Assembly (NCBI GenBank): GCA_943788645.1
Contig: CALSRC010000012.1
Location: forward strand, 186,001 to 250,000
DNA: 64,000 bases
Reading direction: 5' to 3'
From: UA16 sp002292325
GTDB lineage: Bacteria > Bacteroidota > Bacteroidia > Flavobacteriales_D > Sanyastnellaceae
Part shown: positions 26,072-35,535 of the stretch, piece after piece
How positions within the stretch are numbered: the first letter of the stretch is position 1
Layout: each line of letters opens with the position of its first letter
Notes under the pieces: generated by a model
Seen by the model: only the letters and a program-made list of their open reading frames with translations
The model's database searches: none
Told to the model about the DNA's origin: nothing
Program-made: the position numbers and the translations under genes

Positions 26072-27295
26072 ATGAACCTCATCGTCCTGTCCATCCCCAT
26101 ATTTTTTGCCCTGATCGGGTTAGAGGTGGCCTGGGACCAATGGAAGGGAAGGAACGTTTATCGCCTTGGCGATACCCTCGCCAATATTGGCTGTGGGATC
26201 ATGGATCAGAGCAGTGCTTTGTTTTCCAAGGTCTTGACCGTGGGCGCTTACACAGCCGTCTTTTTTTGGGCTGCATCATGGAGGCCATGGGAATTGGATG
26301 GCCACTGGGCTATTTGGGTGGCGACTTTTGTGCTCTCTGATTTTGCCTATTATTGGGCTCACCGGCTGAGCCATGAGGTCAATATCCTTTGGATCGGTCA
26401 CCAAGTTCACCATCAGAGTGAAGATTACAACTTGGGCGTTGCGTTGCGTCAGAGTGTTCTTCAAAAAGTCCTCTTAATGTGGGTGTATTGGCCTCTTGCG
26501 ATTCTCGGATTTCCTCCGGAGATGTTTTTGACCAGTATGGCCATCAACCTTTTGTATCAATTTTGGATTCATACTGAATTAATTGAACGTTTGGGTCCAT
26601 TCGAGTGGGTGTTCAATACTCCTTCGCACCATCGCGTTCACCACGGTCGAAATCCCGAATACATTGACCGCAATCATGCGGGCGTTTTCATTGTGTGGGA
26701 CCGCATTTTCGGCACCTTTCAAAAGGAGATTGTCCAGCCGACCTACGGTATTACGCGACCGACGGAGTCTTTCAATCCTGTGCGAGCACAATGGAAGCCC
26801 GTAGCTGACCTTTGGAAAGACCTCCAGAGTATTCCTGGTTGGGCGGACAAATTGCGCTTTTTATTTGCCCCTCCGGGTTGGTATCCTGAAAGCATCGGCG
26901 GTCCGCAGGCGGCACCGAAAATTGTTGGACCACAAACTAAGTTTAATCCGCGCCCGAGTTCATTCATGGCCGGATTGCTGCTTGGTCGGTGGGTCATGCT
27001 TTTGGCCGTGGCATTGCTCGCGTTGGCAGCTGAGAAGACCATTCCATCTTGGCAATTAGCAATGGCTTTGGCTTGGGTTTTAGTAGCACTTGCCGCGGTT
27101 GGTGAATTGTGGGATAGCAGATTGGATCGGGTGCGGTTGGTGATTGCCTGGTTCGCAGACTTGTGCTTCATTCCTGTCATGGGCATGCTGGTTTCAGGGC
27201 CTCCACTAGCTTATGCCATCTGGTGTTTATTGGCCCTGGTATCAGCCGGGCTGACGTATTGGGCAGCATCCTTGCGAAAACCCGCGATCTTATGA
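26072..27295 (+). CDS. Fatty acid hydroxylase/sterol desaturase-superfamily membrane protein
   Basis: The di-iron histidine motifs are visible: HRLSH, HQVHH and HHRVHHG, with a downstream NHAG, matching the fatty acid hydroxylase superfamily. These integral membrane enzymes hydroxylate or desaturate lipids with oxygen. There are N-terminal membrane helices before the motifs and four more in an extra C-terminal part (about 300-405), which is longer than a minimal family member. ATG 26072 is chosen because the sequence upstream has no family similarity and overlaps the divergent promoter region. The stop overlaps the start of the next gene. Confidence 0.85.
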   Translation: MNLIVLSIPIFFALIGLEVAWDQWKGRNVYRLGDTLANIGCGIMDQSSALFSKVLTVGAYTAVFFWAASWRPWELDGHWAIWVATFVLSDFAYYWAHRLSHEVNILWIGHQVHHQSEDYNLGVALRQSVLQKVLLMWVYWPLAILGFPPEMFLTSMAINLLYQFWIHTELIERLGPFEWVFNTPSHHRVHHGRNPEYIDRNHAGVFIVWDRIFGTFQKEIVQPTYGITRPTESFNPVRAQWKPVADLWKDLQSIPGWADKLRFLFAPPGWYPESIGGPQAAPKIVGPQTKFNPRPSSFMAGLLLGRWVMLLAVALLALAAEKTIPSWQLAMALAWVLVALAAVGELWDSRLDRVRLVIAWFADLCFIPVMGMLVSGPPLAYAIWCLLALVSAGLTYWAASLRKPAIL

Positions 27296-27573
27296 CCTCA
27301 TCACAAATGAATTCCATGAACCCAATTCGCATCGTGTTACTTTGGCTTCCATTGGTTGGATTTTTGTCTTGCGGTTTAAACCAAGGAATGACGAGCACAA
27401 CATCCAATATTACCTGTCCAAAATGTGGACACCAAGAATTGGAAACGCTTCCGACGGAATACTGCGTGATTTCTTATGATTGCAAGCACTGTGGTACGAC
27501 CCTGCATCCAGAAGGAGACGATTGCTGCGTTTTTTGCACCCACGGAGATCACAAGTGCCCTTCGAAGCAGTAA
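27292..27573 (+). CDS. GDCCVxC-type Cys-rich lipoprotein
   Basis: The N-terminus (IVLLWLPLVGFLSCG) is a lipoprotein signal with lipobox LSC. The mature part has two CPxC-like knuckles (CPKCGHQE; CKHCGTTL) and GDDCCVFCTHGDHKCP, closely matching the GDCCVxC domain, a small metal-binding domain whose first residue of the CxxC-type site can be selenocysteine in some members. Here all positions are ordinary Cys. Most GDCCVxC proteins are short and cytoplasmic, so lipidation is unusual. The ATGA overlap with the hydroxylase gene implies joint translation. ATGs at 27307 and 27316 are also possible starts. Confidence 0.7.
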   Translation: MTSSQMNSMNPIRIVLLWLPLVGFLSCGLNQGMTSTTSNITCPKCGHQELETLPTEYCVISYDCKHCGTTLHPEGDDCCVFCTHGDHKCPSKQ

Positions 27574-27585
27574 TGAACGAGATTT

Positions 27586-28563
27586 TTAACGCTCAAAGGC
27601 TTCAAAGGTGAAATAGCCTTTGTCACCATTCGCATCATAAAAGTCGAGCATCCTGAGTTGAAATTCACGTCCTTCAGAAGTCACGATGCCATAGAGATTA
27701 CTCGCATCTATGCTGTAAACTCCAGCGTCGAGATCAAATGTTTTCCAATCGTAACCAATGGCATTCCAATTCCCAGTCGCCGAGAAGCCAGACCAATCCA
27801 GTTGACCAAATTCTTCCCAGTCGAAATCCTGCGGTTCAATGACTTGCACACGTGAACTCGGTGTGAGTATTCCGGTGACTTGATAGGGAATCGTGCCTTC
27901 TAAAAGCTCTGTGTAAGAGGTCAACAATAGCTCCCATTGGTCACTCGGAGGTTCAATATCCGGGGAGTCCGCATTTAGAACACTCAAATATCCAAAGGGT
28001 CGTGATGTGCTCAGGGGGACCATGACGGACCCGTCTTGCGCCGAATTGAGAAGGTCAATTCTGGCTTCAATTCCGTTTTCTGAAGCACCCTGGATTGTGA
28101 TTCGGCGCTTTCCCAATTGCACATTCTCAGCCCCGTAACCCAAGTCAATGAAAAACGACTCTCCAACGTCAAATTGCGCTTCGGTTGAATCAGGTGACCA
28201 GCCTGAGGGCGGATCAATACGCCACTCAAGCGCCTCTAATTGTTCGTCGGTCAAGCCCTGCTCTGAACCTCCAGGGGTGTCTTTGGCAATGCGCATGGTC
28301 CGGCTCGAATTTAGCAATACTGCCACCTTCCCAGATTCAGGAAGCAAGGTGAGCTTGAGGCACCAGTCCAAAGGAGAATGGGTGGCAACCACCTCGCTGC
28401 GTTGTAAGCTGTAATAAACGCGCGCGTCATACTCTGCGCCGATGGAAACTTCGTGCGAAACAAGCTTTCCGACCGGCTTCACAGGAATGGCAAGTTCCTT
28501 TTCGATGCATCCGCACAACACAAGGAGGAGTCCGAGGCTTGGAAGGTATTTCCTGTGATTCAT
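27586..28563 (-). CDS. hmuY: HmuY-like heme-binding lipoprotein
   Basis: A lipoprotein signal (YLPSLGLLLVLCGC) anchors the protein to the outer membrane. The mature part resembles HmuY: W-x-L-K-L near the start and, at the end, IGYDWKTFDLDAGVYSID then LYGIVTSEGREFQLR. HmuY proteins capture heme outside the cell and pass it to a TonB receptor. The start overlaps the receptor stop by 4 bp (ATGA), so ATG 28563 is used rather than the open frame to 28614. It is the last gene of a three-gene minus-strand operon. The His pair that binds heme in Porphyromonas cannot be assigned by eye. Confidence 0.75.
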   Translation of the reverse strand: MNHRKYLPSLGLLLVLCGCIEKELAIPVKPVGKLVSHEVSIGAEYDARVYYSLQRSEVVATHSPLDWCLKLTLLPESGKVAVLLNSSRTMRIAKDTPGGSEQGLTDEQLEALEWRIDPPSGWSPDSTEAQFDVGESFFIDLGYGAENVQLGKRRITIQGASENGIEARIDLLNSAQDGSVMVPLSTSRPFGYLSVLNADSPDIEPPSDQWELLLTSYTELLEGTIPYQVTGILTPSSRVQVIEPQDFDWEEFGQLDWSGFSATGNWNAIGYDWKTFDLDAGVYSIDASNLYGIVTSEGREFQLRMLDFYDANGDKGYFTFEAFER

Positions 28564-30599
28564 CGGTTTTGGTTCCATTGGTAGGTCAGTCGAACAACAG
28601 CACTCCGACCCCAAGCAATGGGAGTCAGGCCTGCAGTATGGGCTTCAGGACCGGACGTGTTTACGCCGTTTGAAACGGATGTGACATTCAACAAGTTCTT
28701 GAAGCGGAGCGCAATGTGAAGTCGATCGGCGGGGCTGCTCCAGTTGAGGAGATTGAAGTCCAGCAAAGTATAGGCGGGTGCCGTAACCAATTTCAAGGCA
28801 CCATCGGCGTCTTGAATGACACGTTGTCGGGCGCCGTTGTATTTAACGAAAATGGAACTTTGCAGTTGTGAGTTGATGTTCCAAGTCAATTCGGATTGGC
28901 CTTCCACTGTTAGAGGTGCAGCTGGCTTCGAGATGTCAGCTTCCTCTCCGGAATTTGCCAGATTTGTCTGTGCTTTGAAGCCGCTGACGCCAACATTCAA
29001 TTCAAATTGCGCATTTGAAGTATGGACTTGAACTTCCGCACCTCGAGAGGAGAATCCGGTAAAGTTCACGTATTGATAGGTGCCATCTAGTTGGTCTACC
29101 AAGCCGATTTGATCTGTGACAACATTGGAATATGCTCGAATAGAGAAATCCAAATCACCGCTCAATTGCCAATGAAGTTGCATGAAATGCGATGTTTCAG
29201 GTCGTAAGCTGGTGTTGCCAAAAAGCTGGTGGTTGACATCGATAAATTGAAAGTGCAGTTCTTTTAGAGTGGGTGCTCGAAATCCTTTGGCATAGGCCAA
29301 ACGCAAGCGGTGTGCTCTCCATTTCCACATGCCATTCCAGCTGGGCAAAGCTGGAGTCCTGAAGGCCGAGTTGAAAGCTTTCCTCAAACCAAATCGTTGC
29401 GATTGCACCTCGCTTTCCCATGTGACCGTGGCAAATGTGGCCAAGTCAACAAGCACATGCTGCGGCTGTGTCAATCGTCCCCCAGCAATGGTTTCATGTC
29501 TTCCGTCCCAACCGGCTGAGCCATGGATTCTTTCTGACCAAGAAAGGTAACGGGTGCCTCGGGATTGCCAGACGGACATGCGGGTGGTATCCTGCTCATC
29601 GGAGAGCGATGTTTGGTGCAGGGTTTCAAGGTCTGTTAAGTAGGACCCGGAAGTCCGGCTGTAACGCTGCCACGATTGAGTGATGTTCCAGACGGTACCC
29701 TCGTCATTGAATGAACGGCATTGCAACGTTGGGATCCAGCGCGTTGTGCTGTATGTATTGTCAAATGCCGTTTGTCCATACGGTGCTCGAGGTGCGCCTC
29801 GGTTATCAATTTGTTCGGTCAGCAGCTGAACAGAAGGGCGAAATACCCATTGACCCGAAGTCAGTTGGCTGTGCAGACGTGCATTCCGCTGCAACTTAGG
29901 ATTCCACAGGGTGACGCGATTGGAATCTGCTGCAAAGTTGGAGAATCCGTCAATCAAGGCATCACCCGGTGACCAGCCATCGAAATAATTTTGATTGGCT
30001 TCGATTCCCCATTGAAAACCACCAAGCTGCTGAGCATATGACACGGAATTTGTGTGGCTTCCCACGGTTTCATATTGGCTGGTCCACCGCACCTCACGGC
30101 CCGGTTGGCGCCGGGATTTGGTGATGAGGTGTACGGTTCCAGCCAACGAGTTGGTGCCGTATTCCACGGCCATGGGTCCGTTGATGATTTCGATTCGTTC
30201 AATGTTGTCAAGAGCCACTTGACTCAAATCGAGTTCCCCATTGAGCCGGCCGGCAAGGGGCACACCATCGATGAGGACATTGATGTTGTTGCCCCCCAGG
30301 CCATTCAATGAAGCTGCTGCGCCAAGCACGGGATCTTGCGCCACGCGAAAGTTCAATTGACGGTTGAGTAATTCGTGGAGTGTGGGTGAGGCGTTTTGCT
30401 CGATGGCCTGACGGCTAATGACGCGCGTAGGACGCAAGGCCTGCTCTGCGGTTGTTTCATCCCGCTCCCCTGTGACGACGGCATTTGATAATTCGACCAA
30501 CTGCCAAAGGGCACTGTCAATGGATAAAGGCACAGTCTGCTGTCCAAAAAGGACAGCAGACCATGCCAATGCAAGAACGAATCCGATGCAGTGCTTCAT
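28560..30599 (-). CDS. TonB-dependent outer-membrane receptor, probably for heme
   Basis: A signal peptide (1-20, ending LFGQ) is followed by a plug domain (about 58-155: TRVISRQAIEQNASPTLHEL; NNINVLIDGVPLAGRL; IERIEIINGPMAVEYG) and a beta-barrel of about 500 residues with the GFRAPTLKELHF motif typical of TonB-dependent receptors and a final aromatic strand. Placement between two HmuY-like genes points to heme as the ligand. Length (679 aa) is normal for a receptor without the carboxypeptidase-like extension of SusC proteins. It is separated by 3 bp from the gene before and overlaps the gene after. Confidence 0.85.
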   Translation of the reverse strand: MKHCIGFVLALAWSAVLFGQQTVPLSIDSALWQLVELSNAVVTGERDETTAEQALRPTRVISRQAIEQNASPTLHELLNRQLNFRVAQDPVLGAAASLNGLGGNNINVLIDGVPLAGRLNGELDLSQVALDNIERIEIINGPMAVEYGTNSLAGTVHLITKSRRQPGREVRWTSQYETVGSHTNSVSYAQQLGGFQWGIEANQNYFDGWSPGDALIDGFSNFAADSNRVTLWNPKLQRNARLHSQLTSGQWVFRPSVQLLTEQIDNRGAPRAPYGQTAFDNTYSTTRWIPTLQCRSFNDEGTVWNITQSWQRYSRTSGSYLTDLETLHQTSLSDEQDTTRMSVWQSRGTRYLSWSERIHGSAGWDGRHETIAGGRLTQPQHVLVDLATFATVTWESEVQSQRFGLRKAFNSAFRTPALPSWNGMWKWRAHRLRLAYAKGFRAPTLKELHFQFIDVNHQLFGNTSLRPETSHFMQLHWQLSGDLDFSIRAYSNVVTDQIGLVDQLDGTYQYVNFTGFSSRGAEVQVHTSNAQFELNVGVSGFKAQTNLANSGEEADISKPAAPLTVEGQSELTWNINSQLQSSIFVKYNGARQRVIQDADGALKLVTAPAYTLLDFNLLNWSSPADRLHIALRFKNLLNVTSVSNGVNTSGPEAHTAGLTPIAWGRSAVVRLTYQWNQNR

Positions 30600-30602
30600 G
30601 CG

Positions 30603-31838
30603 TTATTGGACGATCAACGGTTCTGTGGTCAATCCCCCGTTGCCATTGGTCACGCGAACGATGTACATGCCTTTGGAGAGGGATTCGAGGGAAATTTGAG
30701 TCATCTGTCCGGAGATCGAGCGGCGAAATTTCAGCGTACCATCCAAACCATAAATGGCTACTTCGTGATTGCTTGTGGTTCTGCCTTTCCATTGCAGGTT
30801 GACTGATCCCTGGAGCGCAACAGGATTGGGATAGAGCACAAACAAGTCATCGGCAGTTGTTTCAATAACGGCATTTGCACCTGTCAATGAGACCTTACCA
30901 AAACCAATGTTTCCTGTCGCACTTCCTTCAAATTCGGTGAACACGACGCGCCAAAATGCGCTGTCCTGGTCCGCTACAAAATAGCAACGTTCATTCTCTA
31001 GGACGTAACCTTGTTGTGGTACATAGGTCTTCCAATCGTGACCGATTGCATTCGTTTCCATGCTGAATGAATCGAAGCTGTAATTGCCGTCTTGGAAGGG
31101 ATCGGCCAATCCGTTTACTTCTTGCGCAGAAACTGCCGGGTGATTCAAGACGCCAGCTACCGCGTAGTAATTTCCGTTCCCGACATCCTCGAGGTACTTC
31201 AGAAACACAAAGTCCCATGGCTCTGCGGGTTCCAAATCGGTTACGGTTTGGGTCTCCAAGTTGCAGTATGCGAAGAGTTTACCCGGATAATCTGATTTAT
31301 TGATGTTCAGGATTGTTTCTGCCGAGCCGTCTAGGTTCGCAAATTGCAACTGGTATTCGCCGCTTTCCAATGAGAGCAGTGCAACCTTCTTCCAACTTTC
31401 ATCCGCCAATTGGAGAAGGTAGGTTCGATCTGATGTGACAACGTGGGTGATCACATCGTAGACCCCCCAACCAAAATCAAACATGCCATCGCCACCCTGG
31501 CTGAAGGCTGCATTGGACCAATCGGTTTGGTCGTTGTATTGTGGCTCGCTCATTTCCCATCCTTCGAGCGAGGCAGTCTCCCATTGGTCGAGCGTCCCGT
31601 ATTCAAACAATTGGACGCCCAGTCCTCCATTGATTCGAGCTGTGCTGCCCATTGGTCGGACGTCCAAAGCGATGTGCCAATCTGCAAGCGCGGCAGTACC
31701 GACTTCACCATTGGACAGGCTGTACCAAACCATATTGGCATTGTCCGCTCCGAGGGATACGCTGTCATAGGCTACGTCCTGTGCGTAGCTGGAAAAAGAG
31801 GTCAAGGTGACCAAAATTAAAGAGTAGAACTTATTCAT
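30603..31838 (-). CDS. HmuY-like protein with T9SS sorting domain
   Basis: A signal peptide (1-19, ending SSYAQ) precedes HmuY-like sequence that shares AIGHDWKTY and the following strand pattern with the lipoprotein at the other end of the operon. The last ~75 residues are a T9SS type A sorting domain (LYPNPVALQGSVNLQW ... SKGMYIVRV). The protein is thus predicted to be exported through T9SS to the surface or medium, and may serve as a released hemophore. It is the first gene of the operon. ATG 31838 directly precedes the signal peptide. Confidence 0.75.
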   Translation of the reverse strand: MNKFYSLILVTLTSFSSYAQDVAYDSVSLGADNANMVWYSLSNGEVGTAALADWHIALDVRPMGSTARINGGLGVQLFEYGTLDQWETASLEGWEMSEPQYNDQTDWSNAAFSQGGDGMFDFGWGVYDVITHVVTSDRTYLLQLADESWKKVALLSLESGEYQLQFANLDGSAETILNINKSDYPGKLFAYCNLETQTVTDLEPAEPWDFVFLKYLEDVGNGNYYAVAGVLNHPAVSAQEVNGLADPFQDGNYSFDSFSMETNAIGHDWKTYVPQQGYVLENERCYFVADQDSAFWRVVFTEFEGSATGNIGFGKVSLTGANAVIETTADDLFVLYPNPVALQGSVNLQWKGRTTSNHEVAIYGLDGTLKFRRSISGQMTQISLESLSKGMYIVRVTNGNGGLTTEPLIVQ

Positions 31839-31961
31839 TTTCTTGGATTGTGGCCGCAAAGTTGGTTTGTGAAATTGAGTAAACGTGCAGGTCCTGTGTC
31901 AGTGATTTGTCAAGAAAGAATTAGCGTACTGAATGCAATCTTGAATTACGTGCATGGCGGT

Positions 31962-32888
31962 ATGAGCGGCGGCTTGCGAAACGTTGTCGCCATTGAATGT
32001 TTATCTTTCGGTGTGGAACACAGCAAATTGATACCCCTTGCGACGCTTCTTGTGCTCGGAGGAATTGAAGCGTTAGGGGGGGTATATTTCGATGACAAGC
32101 GAACAAGGAATGATTTTTCAATTGAATTGATCAGTTTGGCGGTTTTGCCTACGGTCATTCAACCCGGGATATTTTTATTGGTGCTTGGTGGGATGGCTTG
32201 GTTGCTTCCCGCATGGGACAGTGCTTTATTGTCCTGGCCGATTTGGATTCAGTTCGCCTGTTTTTTGCTTTTTGATGATTTGACTCAATACGGCTGGCAT
32301 CGGTTATCCCATCATCACCCCATACTTTGGAAGCTGCATCGGCCCCACCATGTGGTGCAGGAAATGGGGGTGCTGGTGACGTACCGCAATGCTTTTTTGT
32401 ACTACGCATTGATGCCGGGGATTTGGCTGTCTGCAGTTTTGGTGTTTTTAGGTATGGGGTCTGTTTATTCGGTTTATCTGACGGTCAAGCTGTTGGTCAT
32501 CTTGCTTGCCCACAGCGAAACCAAATGGGATCGAGTTTTGTACAGTACGAAGTGGCTTCATCCATTGGCCTGGATCATTGAACGCACGATTTCAACTCCT
32601 TCTACACATTTTGCCCACCATGGCTTAACGGCATCGGATGGTATTTCAAATCCCAATGGAAATTATGGAAACCTGCTTTTTCTCTGGGATGTGTTATTCG
32701 GGACCGCCAAAATCACCCGTCGCTACCCTGAGCAATTCGGGGCTTGGAATAGAATGAATGAGCCGTGGTACGTACAGCTATTATTCCCTTTTATTCGGTC
32801 TCAGGATCCGAAAAGTGAATTAAATACATTAAAATCTACAGAAGATTATGATCCAACGGCAGATGACGAAGAGGTCCAACTTCAATGA
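31962..32888 (+). CDS. Fatty acid hydroxylase/sterol desaturase-superfamily protein
   Basis: Histidine motifs HRLSHHHP, HRPHH and HFAHHGL match the di-iron membrane hydroxylase family. N-terminal membrane helices (PLATLLVLGGIEALGG; AVLPTVIQPGIFLLVL) come before the first motif. It is a second, shorter member of the superfamily in this window (compare 26072). The start is uncertain: the frame is open to 31848, and 31962 is the ATG nearest to the first helix. The 3' end overlaps the convergent pterin dehydratase by 7 bp. Confidence 0.75.
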   Translation: MSGGLRNVVAIECLSFGVEHSKLIPLATLLVLGGIEALGGVYFDDKRTRNDFSIELISLAVLPTVIQPGIFLLVLGGMAWLLPAWDSALLSWPIWIQFACFLLFDDLTQYGWHRLSHHHPILWKLHRPHHVVQEMGVLVTYRNAFLYYALMPGIWLSAVLVFLGMGSVYSVYLTVKLLVILLAHSETKWDRVLYSTKWLHPLAWIIERTISTPSTHFAHHGLTASDGISNPNGNYGNLLFLWDVLFGTAKITRRYPEQFGAWNRMNEPWYVQLLFPFIRSQDPKSELNTLKSTEDYDPTADDEEVQLQ

Positions 32889-33115
32889 CTTAAGGCATCG
32901 ATGGCGTCGGCGAGTGCGTAATCTTTGGAGGTCAATGTGTCACCGGCATCGCGCGTGGTTAGCTCTAGACGGACTTTGTTGTATGCATTGATGATGGTCG
33001 GGTGGTGACGATGTGCTTCAGCGATCAGCCCAACCTCCTGAATGAAATCGAGCGCTCCGGGAAATGAGTTGAATGTAAACTCCCGAACAAGCTTTTGGTC
33101 TTCTTTTTTCCACAT
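32882..33115 (-). CDS. phhB: Pterin-4a-carbinolamine dehydratase
   Basis: The 77-aa product contains the active-site signature EAHRHHPTI and the following strand YNKVRLELTTRDAG, then LTSKDYALADAID, characteristic of 4a-hydroxytetrahydrobiopterin dehydratase. The enzyme recycles the pterin cofactor of aromatic amino acid hydroxylases. It is shorter than the usual ~100 residues, missing part of the N-terminus, as is seen in many Bacteroidota copies. It lies 9 bp after the flavoprotein gene and is probably the last gene of that operon. Confidence 0.85.
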   Translation of the reverse strand: MWKKEDQKLVREFTFNSFPGALDFIQEVGLIAEAHRHHPTIINAYNKVRLELTTRDAGDTLTSKDYALADAIDALSH

Positions 33116-33124
33116 GCCACGAAG

Positions 33125-34345
33125 CTAATCCAAGTCTTTGTCTTCTGCTCGCCCACCGAGTTTTCCAGCTACATAGCCTGTGGTCCACGCTGCTTGGAAA
33201 TTGAACCCTCCGGTTACACCGTCCACATCAAGGACTTCGCCAGCGAAGTACATCCCCGGAGCGACTCGACTTTGCATCGTATTGAAATCCACTTCGGACC
33301 GTTCAACCCCTCCGCAGGTTACAAACTCCTCTTTGAATGTGGTTTTTCCATTCACGTCATAGCAGTCGTTCAAGAGCAAGTTCAAGAGCCGATTTCGGTC
33401 TTTTTTTGAGGTTTCCATCCATGGAGAGTCGGCATTGCAGCCGGACTTTTTCAATAGGTATTCCCAAAATTTTCGAGGCAATTCGAACGGACAAGCATTG
33501 GCTAGCTTCTTCTTTCGGAATGCATTCATGGTGACATCCAATGCCGCACTCGCCTCGGCTTCATTGGTTTCGCCGATCCAATTAATCTGTGCCGTGAAGC
33601 GATAGTCAGACTGAGCCAATTCACGTGCGCCCCAGGCCGAAAGTTTCAATACCGCTGGACCGCTCATGCCCCAGTGGGTGATGAGCACTGGGCCTTGCTC
33701 TGCCAATTTTGTTCCTTGAATGCGGACAATGGCATGGGGAATCACCACGCCCATCAAGTCAACCACCCGGTTGCCGGGCATATTGAAGGTGAACAAAGAG
33801 GGGACGGGGGAGGAAACGGTATGACCCAAGTCCACCAACCAGTCGAATCCGGTCACTTTTGGACTGCCGCCTGTGGCAACAATGATGGCGTCAAACACAA
33901 TGTCATTGAGCCTGAATTGGTCGTTGTCTTGAAAAATCGCGCGAACCGGGGTTTGCATGCGCAGTTGAACGTCCGCTTCTTTCGCTGCCATAACCAAACA
34001 ATCAATGATGGTTTGAGAATCATTTGTGGTTGGAAACATTCGGCCGTCTGCTTCAGTATGCAATTCAACACCCCGCTCGGAAAACCACTGAATGGTATCG
34101 GTCGCTTGAAATTGACTGAATGTTTTTTTGAGCTGCTTGCCTCCGCGTGGATAGTTTTTCGAGAGCGCCGCAGGCGAGAAGGTGGCATTGGTGACATTGC
34201 ATCGACCTCCTCCTGACACCTTGACTTTGGCGAGTGATTTCCCTGATTTTTCAAATAATACGATGCGGGCTCCAGGGTGGTGATGCGCAGCGGAAATGGC
34301 TGCGAAATATCCGGCTGCACCAGCTCCAATGACCGCGATTTTCAT
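33125..34345 (-). CDS. BaiN/HI0933-family FAD-dependent oxidoreductase
   Basis: A dinucleotide-binding start (MKIAVIGAGAAGYFAAISA) and the family block KVKVSGGGRCNVTNA, with the C-terminal GGVERSEVDFNTMQSR and YFAGEVLDVDGVTGGFN, identify the BaiN/HI0933 (YhiN) flavoprotein family. Length (406 aa) is typical. The physiological substrate of most members is unknown. It sits between the YeeE/YedE genes (34-bp gap) and the pterin dehydratase. Confidence 0.9.
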   Translation of the reverse strand: MKIAVIGAGAAGYFAAISAAHHHPGARIVLFEKSGKSLAKVKVSGGGRCNVTNATFSPAALSKNYPRGGKQLKKTFSQFQATDTIQWFSERGVELHTEADGRMFPTTNDSQTIIDCLVMAAKEADVQLRMQTPVRAIFQDNDQFRLNDIVFDAIIVATGGSPKVTGFDWLVDLGHTVSSPVPSLFTFNMPGNRVVDLMGVVIPHAIVRIQGTKLAEQGPVLITHWGMSGPAVLKLSAWGARELAQSDYRFTAQINWIGETNEAEASAALDVTMNAFRKKKLANACPFELPRKFWEYLLKKSGCNADSPWMETSKKDRNRLLNLLLNDCYDVNGKTTFKEEFVTCGGVERSEVDFNTMQSRVAPGMYFAGEVLDVDGVTGGFNFQAAWTTGYVAGKLGGRAEDKDLD

Positions 34346-34379
34346 GGGCTTCGTTCAAGTTGATGCTCGCAGCATCATT

Positions 34380-34793
34380 TCAATGCGGCAATTTGCTCCG
34401 CAACGCGGCATAGGTGAGGACGCCCAAAATGCCCATAACCACGCTGAGTACCATGATGGTCGTTCCACTGCCGATCAAGGCATACAGTGGCCCCGGGCAT
34501 GCCCCGGTCATGGCCCAGCCCAGTCCAAAAATGGTTCCACCGACATAGGCGGACTTGTATTGCGGTGCCTTGTCTTCTAATTCAATGATGTTGCCTTCGA
34601 TGCTTTTAACGCCCATTTTTCGAATGATGAAGACGCTCAAGGCGCCAACGACGATAGCGAGGCCGATGATGCCGAACATGTGGATGCTTTGAAAAGCAAA
34701 CATTTCTTGAATTCGGAACCAAGAAAGCACCTCAGCTTTGACTAAAATGATGCCGAAGAGGGTGCCTAAAAAGAGTGCTAGGAAATTTCTCAT
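34380..34793 (-). CDS. YeeE/YedE-family membrane protein, C-terminal half type
   Basis: Four membrane helices in 137 residues and the motif GLGWAMTGACPGPLYALIGSG, matching the second half of YeeE/YedE (DUF6691) proteins. Split YeeE/YedE pairs import reduced sulfur compounds such as thiosulfate, with conserved Cys in the channel (here in GACPGP). It pairs with the gene 13 bp upstream. Confidence 0.85.
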   Translation of the reverse strand: MRNFLALFLGTLFGIILVKAEVLSWFRIQEMFAFQSIHMFGIIGLAIVVGALSVFIIRKMGVKSIEGNIIELEDKAPQYKSAYVGGTIFGLGWAMTGACPGPLYALIGSGTTIMVLSVVMGILGVLTYAALRSKLPH

Positions 34794-34806
34794 GGTGCGG
34801 GAGGGA

Positions 34807-35376
34807 TCAAGCGAATATGAGAGGTAGAAAAACCCATGACATCAGAAGGCCACCGGTGAAAAATCCGAGTACGGCCACAAATGATGGCAGCTGGAGGTGA
34901 CTGAGGCCCATAATGGCGTGCCCCGAAGTGCAGCCCCCTGCATAGCGGGTGCCAAATCCGACAAGAAATCCTCCACCTACGACCAAGAGTAAAGTTCGCC
35001 AGTCGCCTAGCAAGTTCCACTCAAAAATTTGCTTGGGGTGTTGGCCGCTTAAGTCGGTGATGCCGAACTCTCCCATGCGCGCAATCGCTGCTTGACTCAA
35101 ATCGATTGGTGCATCCGTGCTGAGGAATTGTGCAGCAATAAATGCACCTCCGAGGATCCCAACGGCGAAGACCAAGTTCCACGTTTCGGATTTCCAGTCG
35201 TACTTAAGGAAGTCGAGGTTGTTTGGAATGACCGCTGCGCAAACGTGGCGAAAAGAGGAGCTGATGCCAAACGTGCGATTCAATAGGATCAAATGCAAAG
35301 GGACCATTAAGCCAATGATGGGCCCTGCTACGTACCAGGGCCATGGCTGACTGAGCCATACTAGGAATGAATTCAT
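34807..35376 (-). CDS. YeeE/YedE-family membrane protein, N-terminal half type
   Basis: Five hydrophobic segments and the signature GFGTRYAGGCTSGHAIMG, with its conserved Cys, identify a YeeE/YedE thiosulfate-uptake-type protein. Together with the smaller gene downstream it gives the two-subunit form common in marine bacteria. It is the first gene of a minus-strand operon. A TAAATTTA sequence in the 35380-35390 leader resembles the -7 box, but no good -33 box is visible. Confidence 0.85.
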   Translation of the reverse strand: MNSFLVWLSQPWPWYVAGPIIGLMVPLHLILLNRTFGISSSFRHVCAAVIPNNLDFLKYDWKSETWNLVFAVGILGGAFIAAQFLSTDAPIDLSQAAIARMGEFGITDLSGQHPKQIFEWNLLGDWRTLLLVVGGGFLVGFGTRYAGGCTSGHAIMGLSHLQLPSFVAVLGFFTGGLLMSWVFLPLIFA

Positions 35377-35535
35377 AGGGTTAAATTTACATTGTTATAT
35401 GGGGACTCATGACATACACGAGGTCAAGTTTTATCAGTAGACTTTAGCATAAGTCCGTTCCAGTGAAACCGCAGTCTGTGCCCCAATCAAGTTGTACGCA
35501 GAACTTCTCACTGAAAGTTTGGTTTTAAACTCATT

